Program-made: the position numbers and the translations under genes
Part shown: in pieces, positions 1-9,322 of the stretch
Layout: every line of letters starts with the position of its first letter
How positions within the stretch are numbered: position 1 is the first letter of the stretch
The notes under the pieces: generated by a model
Databases searched by the model: none
Told to the model about the DNA's origin: nothing
The model's input: the letters and a program-made list of their open reading frames with translations, nothing else
Origin: Bacteroidia bacterium
GTDB taxonomy: Bacteria; Bacteroidota; Bacteroidia; Cytophagales; Cyclobacteriaceae
Direction: 5' to 3'
Length of the DNA: 64,000 nt
NCBI GenBank assembly: GCA_030432655.1
Contig: JAUILA010000005.1
Coordinates: forward strand, 1 to 64,000

Positions 1-2
1 GT

Positions 3-620
3 TCGCATACCGCTGGTGTCGTTCGTATCGCCCGCGCGGCTATCCGAATTCTGGGTGAACAGCCGGAAGAAGCGGTCATTACATTCTACAACTCCTTTGC
101 CAGAACATATGAAGGTCATGGAAGCGACCGCGCTATCATTGCGGGCTTACTGGATTTCAAAACGGATGATGCCCGCATCCGTGATTCATTCCGCCATGCT
201 GAAGATAAAGGATTGAAATACAGGTTCAGGTCTGTGGGAAACGCGTCTGTGATGCACCCGAATACCATAAAACTCGAGCTGACCGGCAGCAAGCGTTCTG
301 CCACTATTCTGGGTGAAAGCCGTGGGGGAGGAGTGATCAGCATTGAAGAAGTGGATGGATTCAAGGCCGGATTTTCGGCAAGCATGCATACGCTTATCAT
401 CAAGGCCAATGACGTCCAGGGAAGTATTGCCTATATCTCTAATATCCTCGCAAATGACCATTGCAACATTGCTACCATGAGTGTTTCAAGGAAAGGAAAG
501 CATGACCTGGCCTGTCTGGTCATTGAAATGGATTCGGGCCTGAAGCCAATTTCTCTGGAGTATATGCGCAGCCTGGACTGGGTAAAGGAAATAATTTATA
601 TACCGGATATTGATTTGTAA
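3..620 (+). CDS. sdaAB: L-serine dehydratase, beta-type subunit (5' truncated by window edge)
   Basis: Iron-sulfur L-serine ammonia-lyase converts L-serine to pyruvate and ammonia in the cytoplasm. The frame is open from base 3 and begins with SHTAGVVRIA, the family's conserved SSHTAG motif, so only the first residues are missing; about 205 codons remain against roughly 220 in the two-subunit bacterial form. The C-terminal part (from about base 350) reads as an ACT regulatory domain (TLIIKANDVQGSIAYISNIL). No alpha subunit follows, so it may lie upstream or elsewhere. The tolC-like gene starts 10 bp downstream and may be read from the same transcript. The alternative is a single-chain enzyme, but the stop right after the ACT domain fits the separate beta subunit. 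Confidence 0.9.
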   Translation, partial: SHTAGVVRIARAAIRILGEQPEEAVITFYNSFARTYEGHGSDRAIIAGLLDFKTDDARIRDSFRHAEDKGLKYRFRSVGNASVMHPNTIKLELTGSKRSATILGESRGGGVISIEEVDGFKAGFSASMHTLIIKANDVQGSIAYISNILANDHCNIATMSVSRKGKHDLACLVIEMDSGLKPISLEYMRSLDWVKEIIYIPDIDL

Positions 621-630
621 AGCATATTTT

Positions 631-2076
631 ATGAAATACTTAGTCGTTGTTTTTATCCTTTTGATAACCATAGTGTCGTTGCCTGCGCAGCAGACCCAAC
701 AGGATAATGTCTGGACGCTGCAGGAATGTATTGACTATGCCCTCGAAAACAATCTTAACCTGGAACGCAGCAAGCTGGCGATGGAGAATTCTGAGGTGAA
801 CTATAAGCAGTCACAGATGGCTTTTTTCCCGAGTGTAAACGTGCAGGGATCGGTCGGAAGGAACTGGGGTCGATCAATTGATCCTACCACCAACCTCTTT
901 ATTAACCAGCAGATCAATTCGGCCAACGTGAACGGATCAGCCAACCTGCCTGTATTTGCCGGTCTTACCAGGCATAATACCCTGAAACAAAATCAGTTTG
1001 CCTATCAGGCAAGTGAAATGGACCTGAAGGCCTCTGAGAATGATGTGATTCTCAACATCATCGGGTTCTATACGAATGTGCTGTTTGCCAGGGAGCTGAT
1101 GCAGAATGCAGAAATACAGCTGCAGACCTCGCAGCAGCAAGTGGAGCGTACGAGAGCACAGGTAGAGGCAGGCGCACTGCCCCGGGCTGATCTTCTGGAG
1201 ATCGAGGCACAGAATGCCACCAATGATTTTAACCTGATCAGCCGTCAGAATGAATATGTACAGGCGAAACTGCAGCTGAAACTGGCCATGCAGCTCCCGC
1301 CGGAAAGCGAAGTCGAAATTGAGGTACCTGAGATGGATGCTGAAGCCGATCCGGTACTGGAATTGTCTGCGTATGAGATCTACCAGATTGCGCTTGAAAA
1401 TATGCCCGAAGTTAAGTCGGCAGAGTTGAACGTACAAAGTTCGGAAATGGGGGTAAAAGTGGCCAAAGGCGGTCTTTGGCCCACGGTCGGACTGAACGCT
1501 CAGATGTTTACCAACTATTCAAACCTGCGGGATGAACGCACTATTCTGGATGGCACTTCTACTCCGACCACTCAACAGATTGGCGTCGTGCAGAGTACGG
1601 GAGATCCCGTGGTGACCGTGGTGGATGTACCGAATACTTCTATTGAGCCCTTTGGCTTTCCAGAACAATTCGATGAAAACCTGAGTACTACCCTGAGTCT
1701 TGGAGTGAGCATTCCCTTGTTTAACCGTTTCGCCACACGTTACGATATTGAACGTGCTAAAATATCCAACCAGCAGGCACTCATTAATGATCAGGAAACG
1801 AAATACTTGCTTTGGCAGCAGATTCAGCAAGCTTATAATGATGTCGTGGCTGCCGCAAAATCATACAACGCTTCGGTTGTCCAGGTCGGGGCACGGGAAG
1901 AATCCTTTCGTGCGATTTCCAGGCGATACGAAGCAGGCGCGGTTAATTTTGTAGATTATCAGGTGTCAGAATCACAATACTTTCAAGCCCAGTCAGATCT
2001 GGTGCGGTCGAAGTATGACTTAATATTTAAACAAAAGATTTTAGATTTCTACCAGGGTAAACCCCTTGAATTATAG
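631..2076 (+). CDS. TolC family outer membrane efflux protein
   Basis: Outer-membrane channel of a tripartite efflux or type I export system. The chosen ATG at 631 gives a clean signal peptide (MKYLVVVFILLITIVSLPAQ) and 481 residues, the usual family length; a longer frame from 610 would put extra residues before the signal. The mature protein opens with WTLQECIDYALENN, the standard TolC/OEP start, and has the two long helical repeats, the second ending in a YEAGAVNFVDY-type segment. The adaptor gene starts 2 bp after its stop, so the two are co-transcribed. The substrate cannot be told from the sequence. Confidence 0.92.
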   Translation: MKYLVVVFILLITIVSLPAQQTQQDNVWTLQECIDYALENNLNLERSKLAMENSEVNYKQSQMAFFPSVNVQGSVGRNWGRSIDPTTNLFINQQINSANVNGSANLPVFAGLTRHNTLKQNQFAYQASEMDLKASENDVILNIIGFYTNVLFARELMQNAEIQLQTSQQQVERTRAQVEAGALPRADLLEIEAQNATNDFNLISRQNEYVQAKLQLKLAMQLPPESEVEIEVPEMDAEADPVLELSAYEIYQIALENMPEVKSAELNVQSSEMGVKVAKGGLWPTVGLNAQMFTNYSNLRDERTILDGTSTPTTQQIGVVQSTGDPVVTVVDVPNTSIEPFGFPEQFDENLSTTLSLGVSIPLFNRFATRYDIERAKISNQQALINDQETKYLLWQQIQQAYNDVVAAAKSYNASVVQVGAREESFRAISRRYEAGAVNFVDYQVSESQYFQAQSDLVRSKYDLIFKQKILDFYQGKPLEL

Positions 2077-2078
2077 TT

Positions 2079-3446
2079 ATGGCAAAAAGACGTAATCCGA
2101 ATCGATGGCTCTACTACGTACTTGGCGTAGTGGTTGTGTTAATATTGTTTATCATCATAGCCCGTTCTATGGGTTGGATTGGTGCAAAACGTACCCTTGA
2201 AGTGGAGACCGCTGATGTGAAAAAGGTCTCAATTACTGAAAAGGTTAGTGCTTCAGGCATGGTCCAACCGGTAGTGGAAGTAAAACTGAGTCCGGAAGTT
2301 TCCGGGGAGCTAATCCAGCTGTCCGTGGAAGAGGGCGACTCTGTGACCGAAGGCCAGGTGCTGGCCAAGGTACGTCCGGACAACTTTGAAGCGGCAGTAG
2401 AGCAGGCGACGGCTTCCCTGAACCAGCAAAAGGCCAACCAGATGTCATCCCAGGCTGCATTGGCCCGTGCAGAAGCAACATTTCAGCGTGCAGAACTGGA
2501 ATTTAACCGGCAGAAAAAACTGTACGATGACCAGGTAATTTCCGATTCCGAGTGGGAACTGGCACAACAGAATTTCCAGATCGCCAACAACGACCTGAAA
2601 TCAGCAAAACAATCCTTACAGGCCGCCAACTTTATCGTTAAAAGCAGTCAGGCCAACCTCGCTCAGGCACGGGAGAATCTGCGGAGAACCACCGTGACAG
2701 CGCCGATGAGCGGGATCATTTCCAAACTTGATGTGGAGCAAGGTGAAACCGTTCTGGGAACACAGCAGTTCCAGGGTACGGAAATTATGCGCATTGCTGA
2801 TCTTGACCAGATGGAAGTACGTGTAGATGTAAATGAAAATGATATTATACGCGTTTCTGAGGGCGATACCGCTATTATCGATGTTGATTCCTATTCTCAC
2901 CTGGATAAGGAATTCAAAGGCGTGGTAACCTCCATTGCCAATACAGCCAATGACAAGGCATCAGCTGATGCCGTCACAGAATTTGAGGTGAGAATCCGGA
3001 TTCTCAACTCCTCGTATCAGGACCTTGTTAAAGAGGGTAACCGGTTTCCGTTCCGTCCCGGAATGACAGCCAGTGTAGACATCATCACCCAGCGCAAGGA
3101 TAATATCTTATCTGTACCACTTGCCTCGGTTACTACACGTGAAGAAAAACAGGACCCGCAAAATGAGGGTGGGTCCTCCGGCCTTACCATTCAGGAGGAT
3201 ACCCGTGAAGTGGTCTTTGTTCTGGAAGATGGACAAGCCAAACTCAGGGAAGTGAGTACAGGTATCAGCGATTTTGATAATATCGAAATTCTGGAGGGCC
3301 TGGAAGAAGGGGAAACCGTGGTTAGCGGGCCATTCCTTATCGTTTCCAAACGCCTCAAAGATGGCGACATGGTTTCGGTAAAATCCGAAGGGGCAAGCGG
3401 ACGTCAAGTTACTGACGCAGAGGGAGAAGACGACGAAGATAATTAA
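2079..3446 (+). CDS. HlyD/MacA-family periplasmic adaptor protein
   Basis: Membrane-fusion protein linking an inner-membrane pump to the TolC-like channel encoded just upstream. One N-terminal membrane span (about residues 10-28) is followed by a biotinyl-lipoyl half (SPEVSGELIQLSVEEGDSV), a long Gln/Ala-rich coiled-coil hairpin (about residues 105-205), the second lipoyl half (TAPMSGIISKLDVEQGE), a beta-barrel and a membrane-proximal domain; the C-terminus is acidic. 455 residues fits the MacA-like group, whose usual partner is a MacB-type ABC transporter. No ABC or RND gene follows; the next gene is a glycosyltransferase, so the motor must be encoded elsewhere. Confidence 0.9.
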   Translation: MAKRRNPNRWLYYVLGVVVVLILFIIIARSMGWIGAKRTLEVETADVKKVSITEKVSASGMVQPVVEVKLSPEVSGELIQLSVEEGDSVTEGQVLAKVRPDNFEAAVEQATASLNQQKANQMSSQAALARAEATFQRAELEFNRQKKLYDDQVISDSEWELAQQNFQIANNDLKSAKQSLQAANFIVKSSQANLAQARENLRRTTVTAPMSGIISKLDVEQGETVLGTQQFQGTEIMRIADLDQMEVRVDVNENDIIRVSEGDTAIIDVDSYSHLDKEFKGVVTSIANTANDKASADAVTEFEVRIRILNSSYQDLVKEGNRFPFRPGMTASVDIITQRKDNILSVPLASVTTREEKQDPQNEGGSSGLTIQEDTREVVFVLEDGQAKLREVSTGISDFDNIEILEGLEEGETVVSGPFLIVSKRLKDGDMVSVKSEGASGRQVTDAEGEDDEDN

Positions 3447-3512
3447 AGTCAGGCATTTGGATTATTCTCAGGGCATTGATTATATTACTATCAGTACCCT
3501 CTAAGATGTCCA

Positions 3513-4658
3513 GTGCGTATTTTACACATAAGCAGTGAAAAATCATGGCGCGGTGGAGAAAATCAGATTGCTTATCTGATTGGTGAAAATCACGACACCG
3601 CCATTGAAAATGTCGTATTATGCAGAAAAGGTTCAGTATTTGAGCAATACTGCAGGAAGAACGGCATTCCATATTATGCCGGTTCATTTACCTGGCCGGG
3701 TATTCTGATTAACGCGGTACGGCTTTTACAGCTCAGCCGTGAGTTTGATATTGTCCATGCCCATACGGCCAAGGCGCATCTCCTGACCCATCTTTCCCAG
3801 ATGATGGGGATGAAATCTCCGGTTCTGGTGGCGCGCCGGGTTGAGTTCGTTCCTCATGATTCATATTTTACCCGTAAACGGTATGAACACCCCAATGTGG
3901 TGCGGATCATCTGTGTAGCGGAAAAGATTCGCGAAGTCATGCGTAATTATCTTCATACCGGAAAAGACCGTTGCATTACTATACATAGTGGAATCGATCT
4001 TAGCAGGTTCGATGGCATCCCCGGGGCTTCAATAAGGGAAGAATTTGGAATAGCCGACCATGCGTACCTGATCGGGATCACGTCAGCCCTGGCAAGTGAA
4101 AAAGGACATGATACGTTTCTGAAGGTGGCTGCCAATATTTTAAAAATCACCGGGAATGTTCATTTTCTTATAGTCGGATCAGGTGCCACGGAACAAGCAG
4201 TCAGAGACCTGGCGGTTTCGCTGGACATATCCGGAAATGTGACATTTACCGGATTCCGTAAGGATGTGGATCAGATCCTTCCGCAACTGGACTTGTTTCT
4301 CATAACTTCCGACCAGGAAGGTCTTTCGAATGCTGTCCTCGAAGCATTTGCCAGCAACGTGCCAGTGGTTGGCACCAGGGCCGGAGGAATTCCTGAAATG
4401 GTCATACCAAATGAAACCGGTCTCCTGGCCGAACCCGGCGACGTTCACAGCCTGACTGAACATGTAAAATATATGATGAGTAACCCCGAAGAGGCGCGAA
4501 TCATGGCTTCTAAAGGGGCGCTGAAAGCTATTGAATTCAGCAAACAGCGTACAGCAGAAAAAACATATTCGTTGTACAAGGAAGTCTTCAGTGATTCACA
4601 TCAGGATGATCCCGGTATTCCTCAAGAACCCTCCGGTAACACTGTTCCGTCTTCCTGA
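3513..4658 (+). CDS. GT4-family glycosyltransferase
   Basis: Cytoplasmic GT-B fold glycosyltransferase, probably acting on a surface polysaccharide or lipopolysaccharide. The start is GTG at 3513, which gives the family opening MRILHISSEKSWRGGENQ; the nearby ATG at 3505 is out of frame. The N-terminal acceptor domain has HAHTAKAHLL, and the C-terminal donor domain has HSGID, SDQEGLSNAVLEAF and GGIPEM, the EX7E-type nucleotide-sugar region. It is clearly paralogous to the convergent gene at 4588-5697. Its last 23 codons run antisense through the 3' end of that gene and look like a read-through tail (SDSHQDDPGIPQEPSGN) with no family similarity. The sugar and acceptor are unknown. Confidence 0.88.
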   Translation: MRILHISSEKSWRGGENQIAYLIGENHDTAIENVVLCRKGSVFEQYCRKNGIPYYAGSFTWPGILINAVRLLQLSREFDIVHAHTAKAHLLTHLSQMMGMKSPVLVARRVEFVPHDSYFTRKRYEHPNVVRIICVAEKIREVMRNYLHTGKDRCITIHSGIDLSRFDGIPGASIREEFGIADHAYLIGITSALASEKGHDTFLKVAANILKITGNVHFLIVGSGATEQAVRDLAVSLDISGNVTFTGFRKDVDQILPQLDLFLITSDQEGLSNAVLEAFASNVPVVGTRAGGIPEMVIPNETGLLAEPGDVHSLTEHVKYMMSNPEEARIMASKGALKAIEFSKQRTAEKTYSLYKEVFSDSHQDDPGIPQEPSGNTVPSS

Positions 4659-5697
4659 CCATTTCCTCATACGTAAATTTAGCCAGGGATTCCCTTGCGT
4701 TGCGGGTGATTGACTTCGATTCTGGCGGATTCTCCAGCAACCTGATGATGCCCGCTGCAAACTCCCCGGGGGCACCAGGCCCGGCCAGCAATCCGGTTTC
4801 GCCATGTTGCACTAACTCAGGGATGCCACCGGTTCGTGAAGCAATAACCGGCACATTACAGGCAAAGGCATCCAGGATAGACGTTCCCAACCCTTCGTTT
4901 CTGGATGTCAGGAGAAACAAATCGAACTGCTGGAGGTAATCCAGCGGATTGTCAACGTATCCTGTGAATGTGACGTGGGTTTCCAGGGATAATTCTGTTG
5001 TTTTCCTGATCAGTTGCTCGCGCAAATCACCTTCACCGACGATGATAAAGTGAACATCGAAGCCTTCATTCAGGACGATCCGGGCAGCTTCCAGGAAAGT
5101 ATCCAGGTCTTTTTCTTCCGTCAGCGCGGCAATGGTTCCTGCAATCTGTCTGGATTTGGCAATGCCCAGTCTTGTATGAAGATCAAAGGAAGGTTTCTGG
5201 AATTTCTCCGCGTCTATTCCGCTGTGAATTGTCAGTGCTTTTTCCGGTGACCGGAGATATTCTTCCATGGTTTTCTGAATGTCCTCTGAAACGCAGATGA
5301 TTCGACGAACTCCCGGATGATCATAGCGCATTCGCGTAAACACAAAATCAGAAGGAGGGGTGGCAATTCGCCTGCTGGCAACCACCGGAGTTTTCAATCC
5401 GGTAAGTAACGCGAAATACGCGAGAAGATGGGCTTTTCCCGTGTGACAGTGGACCAAATCAATCGATTTATCTTCACAATACTTCCTTACCCGGGAGGCA
5501 CTATTTAGCAGCATTAATGGGTGAAAAGACCCGGACCTGAATGAAATTCCGCTTTCCCGGCAATGCTCTTCGAATGGAGAATTCTCCCGGCAATAGACAT
5601 AATGATCCACATCATTTGCACCGCTTATCAGGTAGGCAATCTGCTGCTCGCCACCACGCCAGGAATCCTCAGAACTGATATTCAGCACCCGCATCAT
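4588..5697 (-). CDS. GT4-family glycosyltransferase, paralogue of the convergent gene
   Basis: GT-B glycosyltransferase of 369 residues with the same architecture as its convergent neighbour: opening MMRVLNISSEDSWRGGEQQ, HCHTGKAHLL in the acceptor domain, HSGID, then SRNEGLGTSILDAF and GGIPELV in the donor domain. Its first ATG overlaps the stop of the upstream GT2 gene (ATGATG, stop TGA inside), showing translational coupling. It is the last gene of a minus-strand operon with GT2, GT9, maf, DUF1015 and the biotin carboxylase. It probably adds a sugar to the same glycan as GT9 and GT2. The 3' end overlaps the plus-strand paralogue by 71 bp. Confidence 0.88.
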   Translation of the reverse strand: MMRVLNISSEDSWRGGEQQIAYLISGANDVDHYVYCRENSPFEEHCRESGISFRSGSFHPLMLLNSASRVRKYCEDKSIDLVHCHTGKAHLLAYFALLTGLKTPVVASRRIATPPSDFVFTRMRYDHPGVRRIICVSEDIQKTMEEYLRSPEKALTIHSGIDAEKFQKPSFDLHTRLGIAKSRQIAGTIAALTEEKDLDTFLEAARIVLNEGFDVHFIIVGEGDLREQLIRKTTELSLETHVTFTGYVDNPLDYLQQFDLFLLTSRNEGLGTSILDAFACNVPVIASRTGGIPELVQHGETGLLAGPGAPGEFAAGIIRLLENPPESKSITRNARESLAKFTYEEMVRKTEQCYRRVLEEYRDHPDVNH

Positions 5698-6464
5698 ATT
5701 TCCTTACCCTTATTCAGTTCGGCCAGTTTGCTGTATTTAAGGAACCGGTAATACGCACTGTTGCGACAGACAATAAACCCGTAATATCCATCCAGAATGC
5801 CTGCCTTGACTATGTAATTGCGAAAAAAAGTAAATGCCGGATAAAGAAATAAATGCCAGAGCGGGATTGTTTTTTTACCACGTTTATGAGCTTCCCTGGC
5901 GGCGATATCCGAAAATTTGTTCATCTGCGTGATATGCTCGCCGAGGGTGTGGTAGGTATAATGCAGCAGGTCTCCTTTCAGGTTTGCCGGCTCTGTACCT
6001 TCATCGAGAATTACCGTATCATGCGGATTAACGCCTCCCCACCTGCCGGTCTTCCGGTCCCACAAGCGTATCTTCCTCCCCGGATACCACCCGCAGTGAT
6101 GAATCCAGTGGCCGCAGTAGGAGGTAAGCCGGCTTATCCGGTATGCTGCGTGGCGGGGCCCGGCTTTTACATCCAGGATTGACCCCTGTAATTCAGAAGT
6201 CAGCTCCTCGTCCGCATCCAGTGAAAGAACAAAATCGTGTGAAGCCTGGTCGATGGCATAGTTCTTTTGCTGGATATGTCCCTCAAACGTATGAGTCATA
6301 ATCCTGGCCCCGAGTTCTTCCGCAATGGCACGTGTATTATCTGTACTGAACGAATCAACAACCAGGATTTCATCTGCCACCGGCTGAAGAGAGGTGAGGC
6401 AGCGACGGATATTCGATTCCTCATTGAAGGTAATTACAACAGCAGACAGCTTAATATTGCTCAT
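5694..6464 (-). CDS. GT2-family glycosyltransferase (WaaE/KdtX-like)
   Basis: GT-A glycosyltransferase of 256 residues resembling the LPS-core glucosyltransferase WaaE/KdtX group. Visible are the nucleotide-binding start LSAVVITFNEESNIRRCL, DEILVVDSFSTDNT, the metal-binding DADEEL motif, and the later HYTYHTLGEHITQMNKFSD segment typical of this subgroup. It overlaps the GT9 gene upstream by 4 bp and the GT4 gene downstream by 4 bp (ATGA-type junctions), so translation of all three is probably coupled. It should act at the cytoplasmic face of the inner membrane on a lipid A-core or similar acceptor; the exact linkage is not predictable. Confidence 0.88.
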   Translation of the reverse strand: MSNIKLSAVVITFNEESNIRRCLTSLQPVADEILVVDSFSTDNTRAIAEELGARIMTHTFEGHIQQKNYAIDQASHDFVLSLDADEELTSELQGSILDVKAGPRHAAYRISRLTSYCGHWIHHCGWYPGRKIRLWDRKTGRWGGVNPHDTVILDEGTEPANLKGDLLHYTYHTLGEHITQMNKFSDIAAREAHKRGKKTIPLWHLFLYPAFTFFRNYIVKAGILDGYYGFIVCRNSAYYRFLKYSKLAELNKGKEI

Positions 6465-7468
6465 GACAGTTTCTCTTTTAACTGATCAGAATCAATGGTC
6501 AGGGCACACCTGAAATGTCCTTCAGGACAGGAACGATAACCATGAAGTCCGCACGGACGGCAACTAAGCACTTTTGTGGTTTCCACAATATGCGAATTAT
6601 CGGAGAGAGGAGTAAATCCAAATGCCGGGACCGTCGAACAAAAAACACCTGTGACCGGGGCATTCACCGCTGATGCCAGGTGTAAGGGTGCAGAATCATT
6701 CACATAGTTCATTCGGGCACTTTTCATTAATGCAGCGGATGCAAGCAGCGACAACTTACCTGTTAAGTCGAGCATGTCGAGCCGGTCATTTTCGGTCTTT
6801 GAAATAATATCACTGACCATATTTTTGTCACCCGGAGCCCCGATCAAACAAACGGTAATTGACTCTTCAAGGCCATTCAGGAATTCAACCCATTTTTCCA
6901 CTGGCCACTGTTTGGTAAACCATACAGAGGCAGGTGCAATACAGATGTAACCAGCCGGAAGGCGCGGAATCTCCTCTGCAGCTTTACCGGGGTACAGCTT
7001 CGGCTTCCGGAGATCCGGCGCCAGGTCTGCATAAAGGAGGTGGTTCCTTTCAATTTCGTGTGCTGTTCCGTCCGCACTTATTTCATGTGGATACCTGTTG
7101 CTGAACAGCGCTGACAATGGGTTCTTCCTGAAACCCCTGATCTGCCTGCCGCCCGAAAAAGCGGCAAGAATTCCGGAGGTCATAAACCGCTGGAAATTCA
7201 GGACCAGGTCATATTTCTCCTTGCGCAATTCCCTGATCATACGCCAGGTATTTTTCCATTTATCCCGCTTGTCCAGCACCCACAACTTATTCAGGAAGGG
7301 ATGATCCGCAAGCAGGGATTCATTTCCCCTGCGCAGGAGGAAATGTAATTCTGCCCCGGGAATAGCAGCATGAAGTGATTCAAGTGCCGAGGTGGCCAGG
7401 ATGACATCCCCGAGAAAGGCGGTCTGAATTAAAAGTATCTTTTCAGGAGGCTGATTCATTCCATGCAA
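6461..7468 (-). CDS. GT9-family glycosyltransferase (LPS heptosyltransferase-like)
   Basis: Member of the ADP-heptose:LPS heptosyltransferase family. The N-terminus reads PPEKILLIQTAFLGDVILAT, the family's first glycine-rich loop, and the C-terminal half has NDSAPLHLASAVNAPV, the conserved donor-site motif, then a Cys-rich end (CRPCGLHGYRSCPEGHFRC) seen in this group. There are two possible starts, 7468 and 7459 (MNQPPEK); the second is the more compact. It lies 13 bp downstream of maf and overlaps the GT2 gene, in the middle of the envelope-glycan operon. It may transfer a heptose or another sugar to the inner core. Confidence 0.88.
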   Translation of the reverse strand: MHGMNQPPEKILLIQTAFLGDVILATSALESLHAAIPGAELHFLLRRGNESLLADHPFLNKLWVLDKRDKWKNTWRMIRELRKEKYDLVLNFQRFMTSGILAAFSGGRQIRGFRKNPLSALFSNRYPHEISADGTAHEIERNHLLYADLAPDLRKPKLYPGKAAEEIPRLPAGYICIAPASVWFTKQWPVEKWVEFLNGLEESITVCLIGAPGDKNMVSDIISKTENDRLDMLDLTGKLSLLASAALMKSARMNYVNDSAPLHLASAVNAPVTGVFCSTVPAFGFTPLSDNSHIVETTKVLSCRPCGLHGYRSCPEGHFRCALTIDSDQLKEKLS

Positions 7469-7481
7469 AAGTACAAGGTGG

Positions 7482-8057
7482 TCAGGAGAATTCCCGTTTA
7501 AGTGTTTCGTATAGTTTCTGGACCGGCAGTCCTACCACATTATAATAAGATCCTTCGATCCGGTCGACGGCAATCATTCCCAGCCATTCCTGTATGCCAT
7601 ACCCACCGGCTTTATCATACGGGAAGTAGTGACGAAGGTAATACATGATCTCCTCATCGGTCAGATCACGGAAATGCACGGTTGTGAGGTCATCAAAGCT
7701 GACTGTCTTATCTGACGACCTCAGGCATACACCGGTAATCACCTCGTGACTGCGACCAGACAACATACGGATCAGCGTGTATCCTTCTTCTTCATCCTTC
7801 GGCTTACCAAGAAACTCATCACCGGCCTTTACCACGGTATCAGCCGTGACCAGCACGGAACCATCCGGTACTTCAGGAAATTGTCCGGCTTTCTTTTCCG
7901 CCAGGTATCGTGCAACTTCACGTACCGGCATGTCTTCCGGGAAATCCTCATTTACCTGGTTCGAAACGACCCGCACCCGGAAGCCCGCATCTTCAAGGAT
8001 TTGTTTTCTGCGGGGCGAATTAGACGCAAGGATCAGCGGTATGTTGAAATTCTCCAT
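7482..8057 (-). CDS. maf: Maf family nucleotide pyrophosphatase
   Basis: House-cleaning nucleoside-triphosphate pyrophosphatase of the Maf/YhdE group, thought to hydrolyse dTTP, UTP and modified pyrimidine nucleotides. The signature LILASNSPRRKQIL sits at residues 8-21, followed by VTADTVV with the catalytic Asp and KPKDEEE. At 191 residues it is full length. The start at 8057 places the signature correctly but lies inside the 3' end of the DUF1015 gene, a 38-bp overlap in another frame, so the two are likely coupled. Maf genes often sit among cell-envelope genes, as here. Confidence 0.93.
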   Translation of the reverse strand: MENFNIPLILASNSPRRKQILEDAGFRVRVVSNQVNEDFPEDMPVREVARYLAEKKAGQFPEVPDGSVLVTADTVVKAGDEFLGKPKDEEEGYTLIRMLSGRSHEVITGVCLRSSDKTVSFDDLTTVHFRDLTDEEIMYYLRHYFPYDKAGGYGIQEWLGMIAVDRIEGSYYNVVGLPVQKLYETLKREFS

Positions 8058-9321
8058 CTTTAATTGAACTAAACAAGTATCCGCATATCACTTTCGGATA
8101 AAAATAGGTTGATTTCTGCGGCAGTGTGAAACCGCTGTAACATACCTCCTTCACCTCATTCATAGTGACTTCATTGGTAATGATTGCCATCTGAATTTCC
8201 TCGCGGATTACTTTGGTAAGACAATCCGGAAAACTCCGGTCAAAAGCAATATACTCAGACCTGCGCTGGTCCTTCCCAGCGATCCCCAGTGCCTTCTCGA
8301 TAATATAATAATGAAGAACGGTGAGATCCAGTTTTTTGATGCTATCCGGAAATTTCCATGGAATTACCTGCCACTTATCCGGTTTCAGGCGCAACTTCCA
8401 GGCTTCATCCTGAAACAGAAGCCCGAAAGCATAGTCTTTCCCCGCCATAATATCCGGCAGCATATGCGCTTCTTCAACAGGTTTGAATATAAAATCCTCA
8501 TGAAGCGTTTCAATAATCTGCTCTTTACTGAATCCGGGAAGTCCCTTTACGACGCGGTGTGTCGGGAGAATACGAAGATCATGGGCCTCCGTATTCGTCA
8601 GAAACATTAAGTGGTAATTGTACCCCTCATTTCCATGATGTCGTGGATTCTGGCGTGTCATCTTTTTGCGGTAGGTCAGTGACCCTTCGTACCGGTGATG
8701 GCCATCAGCCAGTATCACCTGCTTATCCCTGAGCATATCAATAAACTTTCCGATAACCCTCCTGTCCTGGATGATTCCGAGCATGTCCCGCACACCCTGG
8801 TAATCCTCATTGTCGTAGACGGGAAACTGCATCGCCTCGTCCATGTACCCCTCCAGTTCAAATTCAGGGTCAGTGTAGAGTCCGTGCGTAGGGGAAACAT
8901 TGAGCTGGGTGGACCGCAGGATGTCAATGCGGTCAGATACGGCAGTCGGAATGGTATTTTCATGCCGGAGAATGACATTTTCACTCCAGTCATACGCCCT
9001 GATATTGCATATAAATCCTTTGCGGGTAAAAAGCTGGTCTGATCCCGGCAGGTTAAACTGCTGGTAGTACACATAGATGGCAGGGAGAGGGTCCTGGAGA
9101 ATAACCCCATTGTTTTTCCAATCTTCCAGTTTTTGTCGAGCATTTCGGGCGGGCTCAGGACCTTTTGGTACGGAAAGATGAATACTGTTGTGGGGGTTTT
9201 TATAAAGGTTCTCACGCTGCCTTTCCGATACCACATCAAAAAGGGGGGACGTAATGGCCTCCATATCCGTGCTTAACTGCTGATTGTATCGCCAGGCGCG
9301 AAACGGTAATATCTCTGCCAT
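8020..9321 (-). CDS. DUF1015 family protein
   Basis: 433-residue member of a conserved family of unknown biochemical function, sometimes described as HTH/SpoOJ-like although no DNA-binding helix is evident here. The ATG at 9321 is chosen because it gives the family start MAEILPFRAWRYN and lies 1 bp after the biotin-carboxylase stop; the open frame extends to 9432 but that part overlaps the upstream gene. Visible family motifs are SPLFDVVSERQRENLYKNP, ILADGHHRYEGSL and LPTHRVV. In many bacteria it sits beside serine-biosynthesis genes; here the SerB-SerA fusion is about 5 kb away on the same strand. Its role is unknown. Confidence 0.88.
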   Translation of the reverse strand: MAEILPFRAWRYNQQLSTDMEAITSPLFDVVSERQRENLYKNPHNSIHLSVPKGPEPARNARQKLEDWKNNGVILQDPLPAIYVYYQQFNLPGSDQLFTRKGFICNIRAYDWSENVILRHENTIPTAVSDRIDILRSTQLNVSPTHGLYTDPEFELEGYMDEAMQFPVYDNEDYQGVRDMLGIIQDRRVIGKFIDMLRDKQVILADGHHRYEGSLTYRKKMTRQNPRHHGNEGYNYHLMFLTNTEAHDLRILPTHRVVKGLPGFSKEQIIETLHEDFIFKPVEEAHMLPDIMAGKDYAFGLLFQDEAWKLRLKPDKWQVIPWKFPDSIKKLDLTVLHYYIIEKALGIAGKDQRRSEYIAFDRSFPDCLTKVIREEIQMAIITNEVTMNEVKEVCYSGFTLPQKSTYFYPKVICGYLFSSIKDGEFQHTADPCV

Positions 9322-9322
9322 A

